Shown one piece after another: positions 4,654 to 12,889 of a DNA stretch of 13,080 nt (the stretch's first letter is position 1; the number at the start of each line of letters is the position of its first letter). A model generated the notes under the pieces. The model was not told where the DNA came from. It saw only the letters and a program-made list of their open reading frames with translations, and did not search any database. Both the position numbers and the translations under genes were made by a program. Origin of the DNA: Melioribacteraceae bacterium (GTDB lineage: Bacteria; Bacteroidota; Ignavibacteria; Ignavibacteriales; Melioribacteraceae). The DNA is taken from the NCBI GenBank assembly GCA_015486905.1, contig WFQV01000063.1:1-13080 (forward strand). The letters are read 5' to 3'.

Positions 4654-6561
4654 ATGATTTTAAATTCAAAAGTTCCTGAAGGCAATTTAGCCGAAAAATG
4701 GACGAACCATAAATTTGAAATGAAGTTGGTAAATCCGGCTAATAAAAGGAAATACACAATCATTATTGTCGGAACCGGTCTGGCCGGCGCTTCTGCCGCT
4801 GCAACGCTTGCCGAATTGGGTTACAATATTATATCCTTTACATATCATGATTCCAATCGTCGCGCACACTCAATCGGTGCACAGGGTGGAATTAATGCAA
4901 CAAAGAATTATCAAAATGACGGCGATTCCGATTACAGGTTATTTTACGATACAATTAAAGGCGGCGACTTCCGTTCCCGCGAGGCGAATACTTACCGCCT
5001 AGCCGAAGTAAGCAATAACATTATTGACCAAGCCGTTGCACAAGGTGTTCCGTTCGCAAGAGACTATGGCGGCTATTTGTTGAACCGCTCTTTCGGCGGT
5101 GCTCAAGTATCACGTACGTTTTACGCCCGGGGCGAATCGGGGCAGCAACTCCTTTTAGGAGCAATCGGTGCGATGAATCGCCAAATAGCAAAAGGTAAAA
5201 TTAAATTGTACACCCGCCGCGAAATGCTGGACTTGGTAGTTGTTGACGGTGCCGCTAAAGGTATTGTCGTTAGAAATTTAGTCACGGGCGAAATAGAAAG
5301 ATACAGTGCTCACGCAGTTATTCTTGCAACCGGCGGTTACACTAAAGTTTATTACTTATCTACAAGTGCAATGAACTGCAACGCTACGGCAATATGGCGC
5401 GCACATAAACGCGGTGCATTGTTTGCCAATCCTTCTTTTGCTCAAATTCACCCCACGTGTTTGCCAATTCACGGTGAACTTCAATCCAAACGTCAGCTTA
5501 TGAGCGAGAGCTTAAGAAACGACGGTAGAATTTGGGTTTCGAAAATAAAAGGAGATATGCGCGACCCGCTGGATATTCCTGAAGAAGAAAGAGATTATTA
5601 TTTGGAGAGAAGATACCCGGCTTTCGGTAACTTAGTGCCGAGGGATGTTGCTTCCCGCGCCGCAAAAGAAAGATGCGATGCAGGATACGGGGCGAAAGGA
5701 GGTCACGCCGTTTACCTCGATTTCACCGAAGCAATTCAAAGACTCGGTAAGAAAGCAATCGAAGAAAAATACGGCAACCTTTTCGACATGTATCAAAATA
5801 TCACGGGTGAAGACCCATACAAAGTTCCAATGAGAATTTACCCTGCACCCCACTATTCAATGGGTGGGCTTTGGGTTGATTACCATCTTATGAGCAACAT
5901 ACCCGGGCTTTTCGTTTTGGGCGAGGCAAACTTCTCGGACCACGGAGCCAATAGATTAGGCGCCAGTGCTTTAATGCAAGGCTTAGCCGATGGTTACTTT
6001 ATTATTCCTTATACCCTTGGTGATTACATTGCAACCGAAAAACCGGATATGGTAAGCACCGACCTGCCGGAATTTGAAGATGCTGAAAACAATGTAAAAG
6101 ATATTACTAAAAAACTTCTTGCGGTAAACGGTAAACAAACGGTTGATAATTTTCACAAACGCCTCGGGCAGATTATGTGGGAGAGAGTTGGAATGTCCCG
6201 CAATGCTCAAGGTCTGCAAGAAGGGATTAAAGAAATACAAGAGCTCCGCGAAGAGTTCTGGAACGACGTACAAGTCCCCGGCACTGACAAGGAAGTTAAT
6301 CAAACCCTTGAAAGAGCCGGAAGAGTTGCCGACTTTTTAGAGTTAGCAGAATTAATGGCTGTCGATGCTCTCGACAGAAACGAGTCATGCGGCACCCACT
6401 TCCGCGAAGAATATCAAACGGAAGAAGGAGAAGCATTAAGACGGGATGACGAATATGCTTATGTCGCCGCTTGGGAATTTAAAAAGCTAAAAGAATGGGA
6501 GCTCCACAAAGAGCCATTAAAATTTGAATTTGTGAAATTAAGCACAAGGAGTTACAAATAA
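4654..6561 (+). CDS. sdhA: Succinate dehydrogenase flavoprotein subunit
   Basis: A 635-residue catalytic subunit that oxidises succinate to fumarate at the cytoplasmic face of the membrane (TCA cycle, complex II). The Rossmann FAD motif is IIIVGTGLAGASAA (G40-x-G42-x-x-G45). The RRAHSIGAQGGINA segment carries H72, the expected site of covalent 8-alpha-histidyl-FAD. Active-site residues are in place: H266 (QIHPT), R330 (LVPRDVASRA, proton shuttle), H400 (PAPHYSMGG) and R434 (HGANRLGAS). The C-terminal helical domain ends near KLSTRSYK. Length and the NCNATAIWRAHKRGA segment suit type B (Bacteroidota/Wolinella-like) enzymes. Its stop TAA shares one base with the sdhB ATG, so sdhB translation is coupled. 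Succinate oxidation or fumarate reduction in vivo cannot be told from sequence. Confidence 0.97.
   Translation: MILNSKVPEGNLAEKWTNHKFEMKLVNPANKRKYTIIIVGTGLAGASAAATLAELGYNIISFTYHDSNRRAHSIGAQGGINATKNYQNDGDSDYRLFYDTIKGGDFRSREANTYRLAEVSNNIIDQAVAQGVPFARDYGGYLLNRSFGGAQVSRTFYARGESGQQLLLGAIGAMNRQIAKGKIKLYTRREMLDLVVVDGAAKGIVVRNLVTGEIERYSAHAVILATGGYTKVYYLSTSAMNCNATAIWRAHKRGALFANPSFAQIHPTCLPIHGELQSKRQLMSESLRNDGRIWVSKIKGDMRDPLDIPEEERDYYLERRYPAFGNLVPRDVASRAAKERCDAGYGAKGGHAVYLDFTEAIQRLGKKAIEEKYGNLFDMYQNITGEDPYKVPMRIYPAPHYSMGGLWVDYHLMSNIPGLFVLGEANFSDHGANRLGASALMQGLADGYFIIPYTLGDYIATEKPDMVSTDLPEFEDAENNVKDITKKLLAVNGKQTVDNFHKRLGQIMWERVGMSRNAQGLQEGIKEIQELREEFWNDVQVPGTDKEVNQTLERAGRVADFLELAELMAVDALDRNESCGTHFREEYQTEEGEALRRDDEYAYVAAWEFKKLKEWELHKEPLKFEFVKLSTRSYK
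6546..6551 (+). promoter_or_regulatory. Ribosome binding site of sdhB, inside the end of sdhA
   Basis: AAGGAG lies 9 nt before the ATG at 6561, which overlaps the sdhA stop by one base (TAATG). Confidence 0.7.
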
Positions 6562-7331
6562 TGAGCGAAGGACACATAAATGTAACGTTGAAAATTTGGC
6601 GGCAGGAAAGCCCGGAAGCCAAAGGGTATTTTGAAACTTTTAAATTGAATGTTTCTACCGATGCTTCCATCCTTGAGGTCCTTGATGAACTTAACAATGA
6701 ATTAGAAGCTCAGGGAAAGCGCCCTATTGCTTTTGAAAGTGACTGCCGCGAAGGCATCTGCGGTACATGCGGTATTGTAATTAACGGACATCCGCACGGA
6801 CCCTTACCGAAAACCGCTACATGCCAATTGCATATGCGTAATTTCAACGAGGGCGACACGCTCGTGCTTGAACCCTTTAGAGCTGCCGCTTTTCCGATTA
6901 TTAGGGACTTGATTGTTGACCGTTCCAAAATGGACAAAATTATGCAGGCGGGCGGGTTTATTTCCGTTAACACAGGTAACGCACCGGATGCTAATGCAAT
7001 ACCGGTATCTAAAGAGAAGGCGACTCTGGCAATCGAAGCCGCCGAATGCATCGGCTGCGGAGCTTGCGTCGCCACTTGTAAAAACTCTTCGGCAATGCTG
7101 TTCGTAGGAGCAAAGATTTCCCACCTTGCACTTCTACCTCAAGGTCAACCCGAGAGATATGAACGAGTTGAAAAGATGGTAGCGGTAATGGATGAAATGG
7201 GATTCGGCAGCTGCTCGAACACATACGCTTGCGAAGCGGAATGCCCGAAGGGCATATCGGTCGTCAACATTGCAAGAATGAACAGGGAATATTTGAAATC
7301 GAAATTCATCTCTAAAGTTATTGAATTTTAA
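6561..7331 (+). CDS. sdhB: Succinate dehydrogenase iron-sulfur subunit
   Basis: A 256-residue electron-transfer subunit linking the flavin to the cytochrome b anchor. The N-terminal ferredoxin domain holds the [2Fe-2S] ligands C62, C67, C70 and C88 (DCREGICGTC, then TATC). The C-terminal domain has C163-x2-C166-x2-C169 plus C228-Pro for the [4Fe-4S] cluster, and C173, C218 and C224 for the [3Fe-4S] cluster, the same order as in E. coli SdhB. All eleven cysteines are present, so the subunit should be functional. It is the last gene of sdhCAB and is followed by a strong intrinsic terminator 21 nt after its stop. Confidence 0.97.
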   Translation: MSEGHINVTLKIWRQESPEAKGYFETFKLNVSTDASILEVLDELNNELEAQGKRPIAFESDCREGICGTCGIVINGHPHGPLPKTATCQLHMRNFNEGDTLVLEPFRAAAFPIIRDLIVDRSKMDKIMQAGGFISVNTGNAPDANAIPVSKEKATLAIEAAECIGCGACVATCKNSSAMLFVGAKISHLALLPQGQPERYERVEKMVAVMDEMGFGSCSNTYACEAECPKGISVVNIARMNREYLKSKFISKVIEF

Positions 7332-7352
7332 TTTCTTCCATACCCGATTTTT

Positions 7353-7385
7353 AAATCCCGATTATTAATTTAATCGGGATTTTTT
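7353..7385 (+). terminator. Intrinsic terminator of the sdhCAB operon
   Basis: A perfect 12-bp stem, AAATCCCGATTA (7353-7364) with TAATCGGGATTT (7371-7382), closes a 6-nt loop TTAATT. It runs into a T-tract from 7380, then GTTTT. It lies just after sdhB and separates the operon from the next gene set. Confidence 0.9.
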
Positions 7386-7439
7386 GTTTTCATTTTGCTA
7401 TTATTAATAAATAAAATCTAAAAAGATTTAAACCATTAA

Positions 7440-9968
7440 ATGTTTGAAAACGAAATACAAAAAATTTCCGATTACTACCGCTCCAAAATTAAAGATTTGG
7501 GACAGTACTTTACCTACGAACAGCTGTTAAGTGTGGATTTGCATCCGGCTGTTCTTCATTATATCTCAGCCGAAATAGATTACCTTATTTACGAAGACCG
7601 CAAAAAATTATTGAAAAATTCCGCATTCGATTACTCCGGTGAAAAAATTTCTTATTATTTTTCTCAGATTGCAAATGAGATTAAAAAATCCAAGAGGTTT
7701 TCCGCAGATTTTATTTCAAAATTAATTTTTCATGCTACAACTTTTAACACACATTTTGTGGCACGCCCGGATTGGACCTTGATTAAATTCATTTTCCCGG
7801 AAGGGGAGAACAAAACTCCCGGCGAAATTAAACAGCTTTTAAAATACGTCTATTTCTACCCTTACCTCCCGAGAGTGATTCAATCCTATTTTTCCAAGAA
7901 GAAATTGCTCTCCGTTAGCGTTCACGAATTTGAATCCCTGCTCAGAAAAATTGACGAAATTACCGTTCAAGAAGATGCGGCTAAATTATTAGTCCAAGCA
8001 ATCAGTTCAATAGCGGCATTTTTTAATTTTACCGAAACGGAAGAGCCGGAATTTCCGGTGAAAGCGGTAAAATTATTCGCCAAAGAAAAAAACCTAAATT
8101 ACTACTACGATTTAATCGTACGTGCCTTTCCGGACGATACGGTTTCTGTAACAAAGAGTAAAATCCTTGAGACGTTACAAATTATTGAAAAGGAAGAAAC
8201 AGCGGAAGGAAAAATCTCTCCACCACCGGTTAATAAGCCACAAATTAAAACCGATGACACAACCGAAACGGAGAAGGAGAAAAGTTCGCCCGAAATTGAC
8301 AAAGACACCTCGGAAATTTTTGTTACGACGGAAGAAGAATCAAGAGAAAAAGAGCTGAACGAAGATATCTCCGAGCCAGGGCAGGGAAATAAAACCCTCG
8401 TTGGAACAAAGGATACTTCCTTAAAAGAAGAGAATATGGAAAAAACGGAAAAAGAACAATTTTTTAAGGAAACGCCCAAAGAAATTTCCTCAAATGAGGA
8501 AGAGACAATAGAAAATCAAACCGAGCCGGGAGGCGTAACAGAAAGCGAAACACCCAAAGTAGAAACTGCTATAGAAGAAGTGCCTCAGGATATTTCGGAA
8601 GCAAAAAACGAAGAAGCCGGACCAATAGCTTCTCAAGAAGAAAAATTAATTACAACTGTTCAGGAAACCAAAGAGACTGAAGAACAAACCCCTTTAGAAG
8701 CAGAGGAGCAATTTGAATCTGCCGAAGAAGAAAGTTCGGAATTTGAAAAGGAAGAACCGACAGAAGAAATTTTAAGTGAATCCGAACCCCCCTCTTTTGA
8801 GGAACAGCCCTCATTGTTCGACCAAACCGGGGAGGCTGAAAGTGTAATTGAAGAAGAGACAGAACCCGCTGAAGCTGAAGAGGTACTCCCCCAAAATGAA
8901 TTAACCGAAACGAAAGAAAAATCCGAAATGGACAAAGCTCCTTCCGAAACGGAAGACAAACCACAACCGGAACTCGCAGAAAAAACAGAAGCAGAAATTA
9001 CAGAGGAAGTTAATACCGAAAATATTCCGGAAAATGAAACAACTATTTCCGAAACTCAAGCGGAATCCGAAAACGTTGAAACGCTTCCAAACGCCGAGGA
9101 GACAGAACAACCCGATGTTTTCGGTATTGAAAATACTGACGTTGAGACTTTTGAAGGAAAAAACGAAACTGATTCCGAAGCAACGACAGAAGAAACCGAA
9201 ACGGAGGAATCTACCGCTCAAACAGAACCCGCTTCCGTAGAAGAAATCTCAGAAGAGAAAACAGAACCGCTTCAAGAAAATATTGAAGAAGAAATTCCTC
9301 AAGAGGATGTACAAGCTGAAAAAGAGACCGAAGAAAATTTCAATGATACCCCTGACGAAAGTTCCGAACAAATGGAAGAGTCCGTTCCTAATTACGAACT
9401 GGAAATCCTTGACGAAGATGATGAATTTGAAATATTAGCCGAAGAAAGTTTGGAAGAGGATAAATCTCAAAAAGAAGAAAGTACTGCCAAAGAAACGGAA
9501 GAAGGACAAACCGATTCAGTGGAGAAAGAACTTCCCGAAATGCCGAAGGAAGAAATTAACGAAATAAAAGACGAGACATTAGAAAGTAAGCCTGCTCAAG
9601 AAGAAAGCGAAATCCTTTCTTCCCAAAATAAAACTGAGGAAACCCATGTAGAATCAAGTCAATCGGATGCCGATGATGGAAAAGCGCCTCAAAATAAGGA
9701 CGAAAGCCAAGCAAAGGAAAACAAAATCAAAGGTCTTGACGCCGCAAAATTATTGGAGAATAAAAACACAGCAAGAATAATAGAATCGGTTTTCGATTAT
9801 GATATGGAAGACTTCACAAATGCTATCGTGCAGCTTGCAGGCGCGGCAGACGAAAAAGAAGCTTTTGAAAAATTAGACAAAATATTTGACGATTACAATG
9901 TGAACCCCGATTCAAAAGAGGGGATGATTTTTAAAGAGATTATTTCAGATTACTTCAACAAAGTTTAA
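7440..9968 (+). CDS. Unrecognised 842-residue protein with long Glu-rich acidic middle, first gene before obg
   Basis: I do not recognise the family. Three parts are visible. Residues 1 to about 250 look folded: mixed, Tyr/Phe/Lys-rich, probably mostly helical (FENEIQKISDYYRSKIKDL, KQLLKYVYFYPYLPRVIQSY). About 251-760 is a roughly 500-residue low-complexity stretch dominated by Glu with Thr, Ser, Lys, Gln and Pro (recurrent ETEE, TEE, EEIP words), surely disordered and very acidic. About 762-842 is a second probably folded domain (GLDAAKLLENKNTARIIESV ... FKEIISDYFNKV). I see no signal peptide, membrane segment or cysteine, so it is probably cytoplasmic. No good Shine-Dalgarno precedes the ATG at 7440; it was chosen because it opens the frame 55 nt after the terminator. 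The stop is 2 nt before obg, suggesting co-transcription and perhaps a link to ribosome or cell-cycle functions, but that is inference only. A scaffold or partner-binding tether is conceivable. Confidence 0.85.
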   Translation: MFENEIQKISDYYRSKIKDLGQYFTYEQLLSVDLHPAVLHYISAEIDYLIYEDRKKLLKNSAFDYSGEKISYYFSQIANEIKKSKRFSADFISKLIFHATTFNTHFVARPDWTLIKFIFPEGENKTPGEIKQLLKYVYFYPYLPRVIQSYFSKKKLLSVSVHEFESLLRKIDEITVQEDAAKLLVQAISSIAAFFNFTETEEPEFPVKAVKLFAKEKNLNYYYDLIVRAFPDDTVSVTKSKILETLQIIEKEETAEGKISPPPVNKPQIKTDDTTETEKEKSSPEIDKDTSEIFVTTEEESREKELNEDISEPGQGNKTLVGTKDTSLKEENMEKTEKEQFFKETPKEISSNEEETIENQTEPGGVTESETPKVETAIEEVPQDISEAKNEEAGPIASQEEKLITTVQETKETEEQTPLEAEEQFESAEEESSEFEKEEPTEEILSESEPPSFEEQPSLFDQTGEAESVIEEETEPAEAEEVLPQNELTETKEKSEMDKAPSETEDKPQPELAEKTEAEITEEVNTENIPENETTISETQAESENVETLPNAEETEQPDVFGIENTDVETFEGKNETDSEATTEETETEESTAQTEPASVEEISEEKTEPLQENIEEEIPQEDVQAEKETEENFNDTPDESSEQMEESVPNYELEILDEDDEFEILAEESLEEDKSQKEESTAKETEEGQTDSVEKELPEMPKEEINEIKDETLESKPAQEESEILSSQNKTEETHVESSQSDADDGKAPQNKDESQAKENKIKGLDAAKLLENKNTARIIESVFDYDMEDFTNAIVQLAGAADEKEAFEKLDKIFDDYNVNPDSKEGMIFKEIISDYFNKV

Positions 9969-9970
9969 TT

Positions 9971-10963
9971 ATGTTTGTAGATTACGTTACCATTTCGATT
10001 GCTTCCGGCAATGGAGGAGACGGCGCCGTTGCATTTAGGCGTGAAAAATATGTGCCCAAAGGCGGACCCGCCGGGGGCAACGGCGGACGCGGAGGAAGCG
10101 TTTATTTTATTGCCGATGACAACCTTCACACACTGCTCGATTTCAGATACCACAGAAAATACCAAGCAGGTAACGGTGAGAAGGGTGGTACTTCATTAAA
10201 GGACGGTAAAAGCGGAAAGGATGTATTAATTAAGGTACCCGTAGGAACGGTTATTAGAGACAGAAACACGGAAGAAATTTTAGCTGACTTGGACGAGGCG
10301 GGCAAAAAATACTTGGCCGCAGAAGGCGGACGGGGCGGTAAAGGGAACGCTAACTTTGCTACGCCTACAAATCAAACTCCGCGATACGCAGAAGAAGGAA
10401 AGCCCGGATTTTCGCGGGATTTAATCCTCGAATTAAAACTAATCGCAGATATTGGGCTTGTGGGATTTCCTAACGCGGGTAAGTCAACATTCATTTCCGT
10501 CGTATCCGCCGCACGCCCCAAAATTGCAGATTACCCGTTCACAACGCTTAAACCGAACTTAGGAATTGTCAGTTACAAAGATTTTCAAAGTTTTACTATT
10601 GCCGATATCCCCGGTATTATTGAAGGAGCACATACCGGCAAGGGCTTGGGGCTGAATTTTCTAAGGCATATCGAACGTACCAAAGTTTTATTCTTCGTCC
10701 TTGACTCTACGAGTGAAACTTTACAAAAAGATTTCGCCACACTTAAAAAGGAATTAAACGAATACAGCCACACACTTGCACAAAAGAAATTCCTCGTAGG
10801 GCTTTCGAAAATAGATTTGCTCGACGACGAGGGGCTTAATGATTTGAATGAATTAAAATTCGACGGTTACAACGGAGAAATAATTAAATTTTCTTCGGTT
10901 GCTAAAATTGGTGTTTCGGAAGTTTTAGACAAGCTATGGAAACTACTGCAAGAAAACATATAA
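9971..10963 (+). CDS. obg: GTPase Obg/CgtA (ribosome assembly and stress GTPase), without OCT domain
   Basis: A 330-residue essential-type GTPase acting in large ribosomal subunit maturation and stringent or cell-cycle control. The glycine-rich Obg fold occupies residues 1-158 (GNGGDGAVAFRREKYVPKGG, GGRGGKGNANFATPTNQTPR). The G domain follows: G1 GFPNAGKST (165-173), G2 TT (191-192), G3 DIPG (212-215), G4 SKID (279-282) and G5 SS near 308-309. G4 has Ser in place of the usual Asn of NKxD, a change I recall in other FCB-group Obg proteins. The protein stops after the G domain, without the C-terminal OCT domain of Bacillus Obg. No Shine-Dalgarno is visible; the start lies 2 nt after the preceding stop, so translation probably depends on reinitiation. 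Its last 28 nt overlap the next gene. Confidence 0.96.
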   Translation: MFVDYVTISIASGNGGDGAVAFRREKYVPKGGPAGGNGGRGGSVYFIADDNLHTLLDFRYHRKYQAGNGEKGGTSLKDGKSGKDVLIKVPVGTVIRDRNTEEILADLDEAGKKYLAAEGGRGGKGNANFATPTNQTPRYAEEGKPGFSRDLILELKLIADIGLVGFPNAGKSTFISVVSAARPKIADYPFTTLKPNLGIVSYKDFQSFTIADIPGIIEGAHTGKGLGLNFLRHIERTKVLFFVLDSTSETLQKDFATLKKELNEYSHTLAQKKFLVGLSKIDLLDDEGLNDLNELKFDGYNGEIIKFSSVAKIGVSEVLDKLWKLLQENI

Positions 10964-11928
10964 TTGTAATTTCACTTCTATTTGTTTTTACTTTGCTTAT
11001 TTCTCTTTTTGCACTCAGCCAAGGTCCGGTGAAAATATCTTTCCACGAAATAATCCAAATAATTGCAGGTAAATTTTCCGGTACGACTGAGAGCAGAATA
11101 ATTTACGAGATTAGGCTTCCGAGAATTTTGCTCGGTATTGCCGTAGGAGGCGGGCTTTCGGTAGCAGGTGCGGTTTTTCAAGCGGTACTTTTAAATCCTT
11201 TGGCAGAACCTTACATCCTCGGTGTTTCAAGCGGCGGTACGTTCGGAGCAGTGCTTGCAATGTTAATCGGTCTTTCGTTTTTGGGCATTGAAGTATTTTC
11301 TTTCGTGGGAGCTTTGTCTGTAATCTTAATTGTCTTTTTGGCAAGCAAAAGGTTTGGCAGCATAGAGCCGAATACACTTTTGTTGACCGGCGTAATGGCG
11401 GGTGCCTTCTTTTCCGCATTGATTTTATTGACTCTAACCCTAATGAAAAATTCATTGCGAACCGCAATTTTCTGGTTAATGGGAAATCTCTCTTTGGCTG
11501 ACAGCTCTTCGGCATATTACGTTTTTGCACTTAGCCTCCTGGTTTCTTTCTTCCTCTCGCTTAACGGCAATAAAATGAATATTCTTGCATTAGGGGACGA
11601 GCAGGCTTCAGGCTTGGGAGTAAATCCTAAAAATATTAAAACCGTGATATATTTTTCCGCCAGTCTATTGGTGAGTGCAATCGTCTCCGTAAGCGGAATA
11701 ATCGGGTTCGTCGGATTACTTTCACCTCACATTTGCAGATTGATTTGGGGCAACGATAACCGCTTAATCGTGCCTTCTTCTTTTTTTGTGGGCGCTTCTA
11801 TTTTAGTAATTGCAGATTTAATTGCCCGCAGTATTATTCCTCCTACGGAAATACCGGTGGGGGCGGTAACCGCCTTGCTCGGCGCGCCGTTTTTTGTTTA
11901 TTTGCTCAGAAAAAAAATTCAATTCTAA
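10936..11928 (+). CDS. FecCD/BtuC-type ABC transporter permease (iron-siderophore or cobalamin uptake)
   Basis: A 330-residue polytopic inner-membrane permease of PF01032. Family signatures are clear: RLPRILLGIAVGGGLSVAGA with FQAVLLNPLAEPYILGVSSG (about 61-100), the cytoplasmic coupling segment LALGDEQASGLGVN (217-230), GIIGFVGLLSPHICRLIWG (254-272) and IPVGAVTALLGAPFF (306-320). Hydrophobicity fits about ten helices, and the length is normal, so it looks intact. Such permeases work as dimers with a BtuD/FecE ATPase and a BtuF/FecB binding protein. Neither is in this window: upstream is obg and downstream is an unrelated gene on the other strand. The start at 10936 lies inside obg in another frame; METTARKH followed by the first helix matches the family's N terminus. 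Substrate (heme, siderophore, cobalamin) is not predictable here. Confidence 0.92.
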   Translation: METTARKHIIVISLLFVFTLLISLFALSQGPVKISFHEIIQIIAGKFSGTTESRIIYEIRLPRILLGIAVGGGLSVAGAVFQAVLLNPLAEPYILGVSSGGTFGAVLAMLIGLSFLGIEVFSFVGALSVILIVFLASKRFGSIEPNTLLLTGVMAGAFFSALILLTLTLMKNSLRTAIFWLMGNLSLADSSSAYYVFALSLLVSFFLSLNGNKMNILALGDEQASGLGVNPKNIKTVIYFSASLLVSAIVSVSGIIGFVGLLSPHICRLIWGNDNRLIVPSSFFVGASILVIADLIARSIIPPTEIPVGAVTALLGAPFFVYLLRKKIQF

Positions 11929-11980
11929 AATTGTAGGAGGGAATTAGAGGAAATCATAACCACTTCGAATAATCTCTGAT

Positions 11981-11999
11981 GTGAACTGTTTCACTTTTT
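11981..11999 (+). terminator. Possible weak intrinsic terminator after the permease gene
   Basis: A short hairpin, GTGAA (11981-11985), loop CTGT, TTCAC (11990-11994), is followed by five T. It lies 53 nt after the permease stop in the convergent gap. The 5-bp stem is weak, so this is tentative. Confidence 0.35.
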
Positions 12000-12003
12000 A
12001 AAA

Positions 12004-12876
12004 CTATTCCATATTCAGTTTTTCAAAATAACTTCTCAGTGTGTGGCCGCCTGTTGCAGGCGCAACCATGTCATTTTGTTGCGTTGTAACTATAAACTCA
12101 ATTAAATCCGACTTCTGTTTGTTGAACGGCCGAATTATTTTCACGCCAAAGTTAACTAACCACGCGGGTGTTCTCGTGATTTTGGGCTTTTTCCCAAGCA
12201 CCGAGAAAGCAATCTCGGCAATTTCTTCAGTGGTGTAAGTATTAGGTCCGCCAACCGAAATCTCATTTTTATCGTTTGCGACCGTATCAACACAAATCTT
12301 TGCAAGGTCGGCACCATGAATTGGATTTATCTTATTTTTACCGCTTCCAATTAAATACACTCTCCCTGATTTTGCCATCCTTAAGAATTCACTAATATCC
12401 GAGAAATAACCTGTGGGACGAATTACTGCATAGTTAATCCCGGAATTTTTTAACTCTCTTACAAAATCTTCCCGGCATTTCACAATCTCTATGTTTCTAA
12501 AAAGGTGAGCATTGAAAATAGAAACAAAGATAAATTTTTCTACAGATTTTTGTGCGGCAATATCAAGAATATTTTTGTTTCCCTGGTAATCAACATCCCT
12601 AAAAGTTAATTTGCCTTTCTGACGGGTAATACCAACCGAAGAAAAAACTATGTCGATTCCGTTACAAATCTCCTTTAATGTTTCGGGCTTTGTAACATCT
12701 CCGATGAAAATTTCATCCACTTGTTCTATTACAGCCGGTTCCAAGAATGGTCCGGTTTCTTTAAGTTTTTGGGGATTCCTTGCCAGCGCCCGCACAAAAT
12801 AACCCCGCTTTTTAAATTCTTTAACAACATGCTTGCCAAGATAGCCCGTAGAACCGGCAATTAATACTTTCTTCAA
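12004..12876 (-). CDS. Atypical SDR / NAD(P)H-binding protein (NmrA-like, PF13460 type), TTG start
   Basis: A 290-residue Rossmann protein. The N-terminal dinucleotide motif is GSTGYLG (8-14), followed by basic residues at the end of the second strand (RALARN, 29-34) that hint at NADP(H). VDYQGNKN (95-102), VIRPTGYF (151-158) and NPIHGADLA (184-192) are the usual later motifs of atypical SDRs. The catalytic Tyr of YxxxK is absent: K133 is present but position 129 is Ile. It may therefore be a redox sensor, a chaperone-like factor or an isoflavone-reductase-type enzyme rather than a classical dehydrogenase. The start codon is TTG at 12876, fixed by the strong AGGAGG 7 nt before it and by the family's MKKVLIAG beginning. 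It is convergent with the ABC permease and has no visible operon partner. I cannot name a substrate. Confidence 0.88.
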   Translation of the reverse strand: MKKVLIAGSTGYLGKHVVKEFKKRGYFVRALARNPQKLKETGPFLEPAVIEQVDEIFIGDVTKPETLKEICNGIDIVFSSVGITRQKGKLTFRDVDYQGNKNILDIAAQKSVEKFIFVSIFNAHLFRNIEIVKCREDFVRELKNSGINYAVIRPTGYFSDISEFLRMAKSGRVYLIGSGKNKINPIHGADLAKICVDTVANDKNEISVGGPNTYTTEEIAEIAFSVLGKKPKITRTPAWLVNFGVKIIRPFNKQKSDLIEFIVTTQQNDMVAPATGGHTLRSYFEKLNME

Positions 12877-12883
12877 ATTTTCA

Positions 12884-12889
12884 CCTCCT
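12884..12889 (-). promoter_or_regulatory. Ribosome binding site that decides the TTG start of the SDR gene
   Basis: On the minus strand AGGAGG is followed after 7 nt by TTG. There is no ATG or GTG at a suitable distance, so the TTG is the start. Confidence 0.85.

Noticed and set aside
4654..4755. Later start for sdhA closer to the FAD fold
   Set aside because: The GGGAGGT site 8 nt before the ATG at 4654 is a good ribosome site, and type B SdhA proteins commonly have an N-terminal extension before the FAD motif.
8105..9221. Several minus-strand frames rich in Ser, Val and Phe inside the Glu-rich gene
   Set aside because: They are the complement of GAA/GAG-rich codons (TTC/CTC) and arise automatically from the purine bias of the linker. 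They lack ribosome sites and domains.
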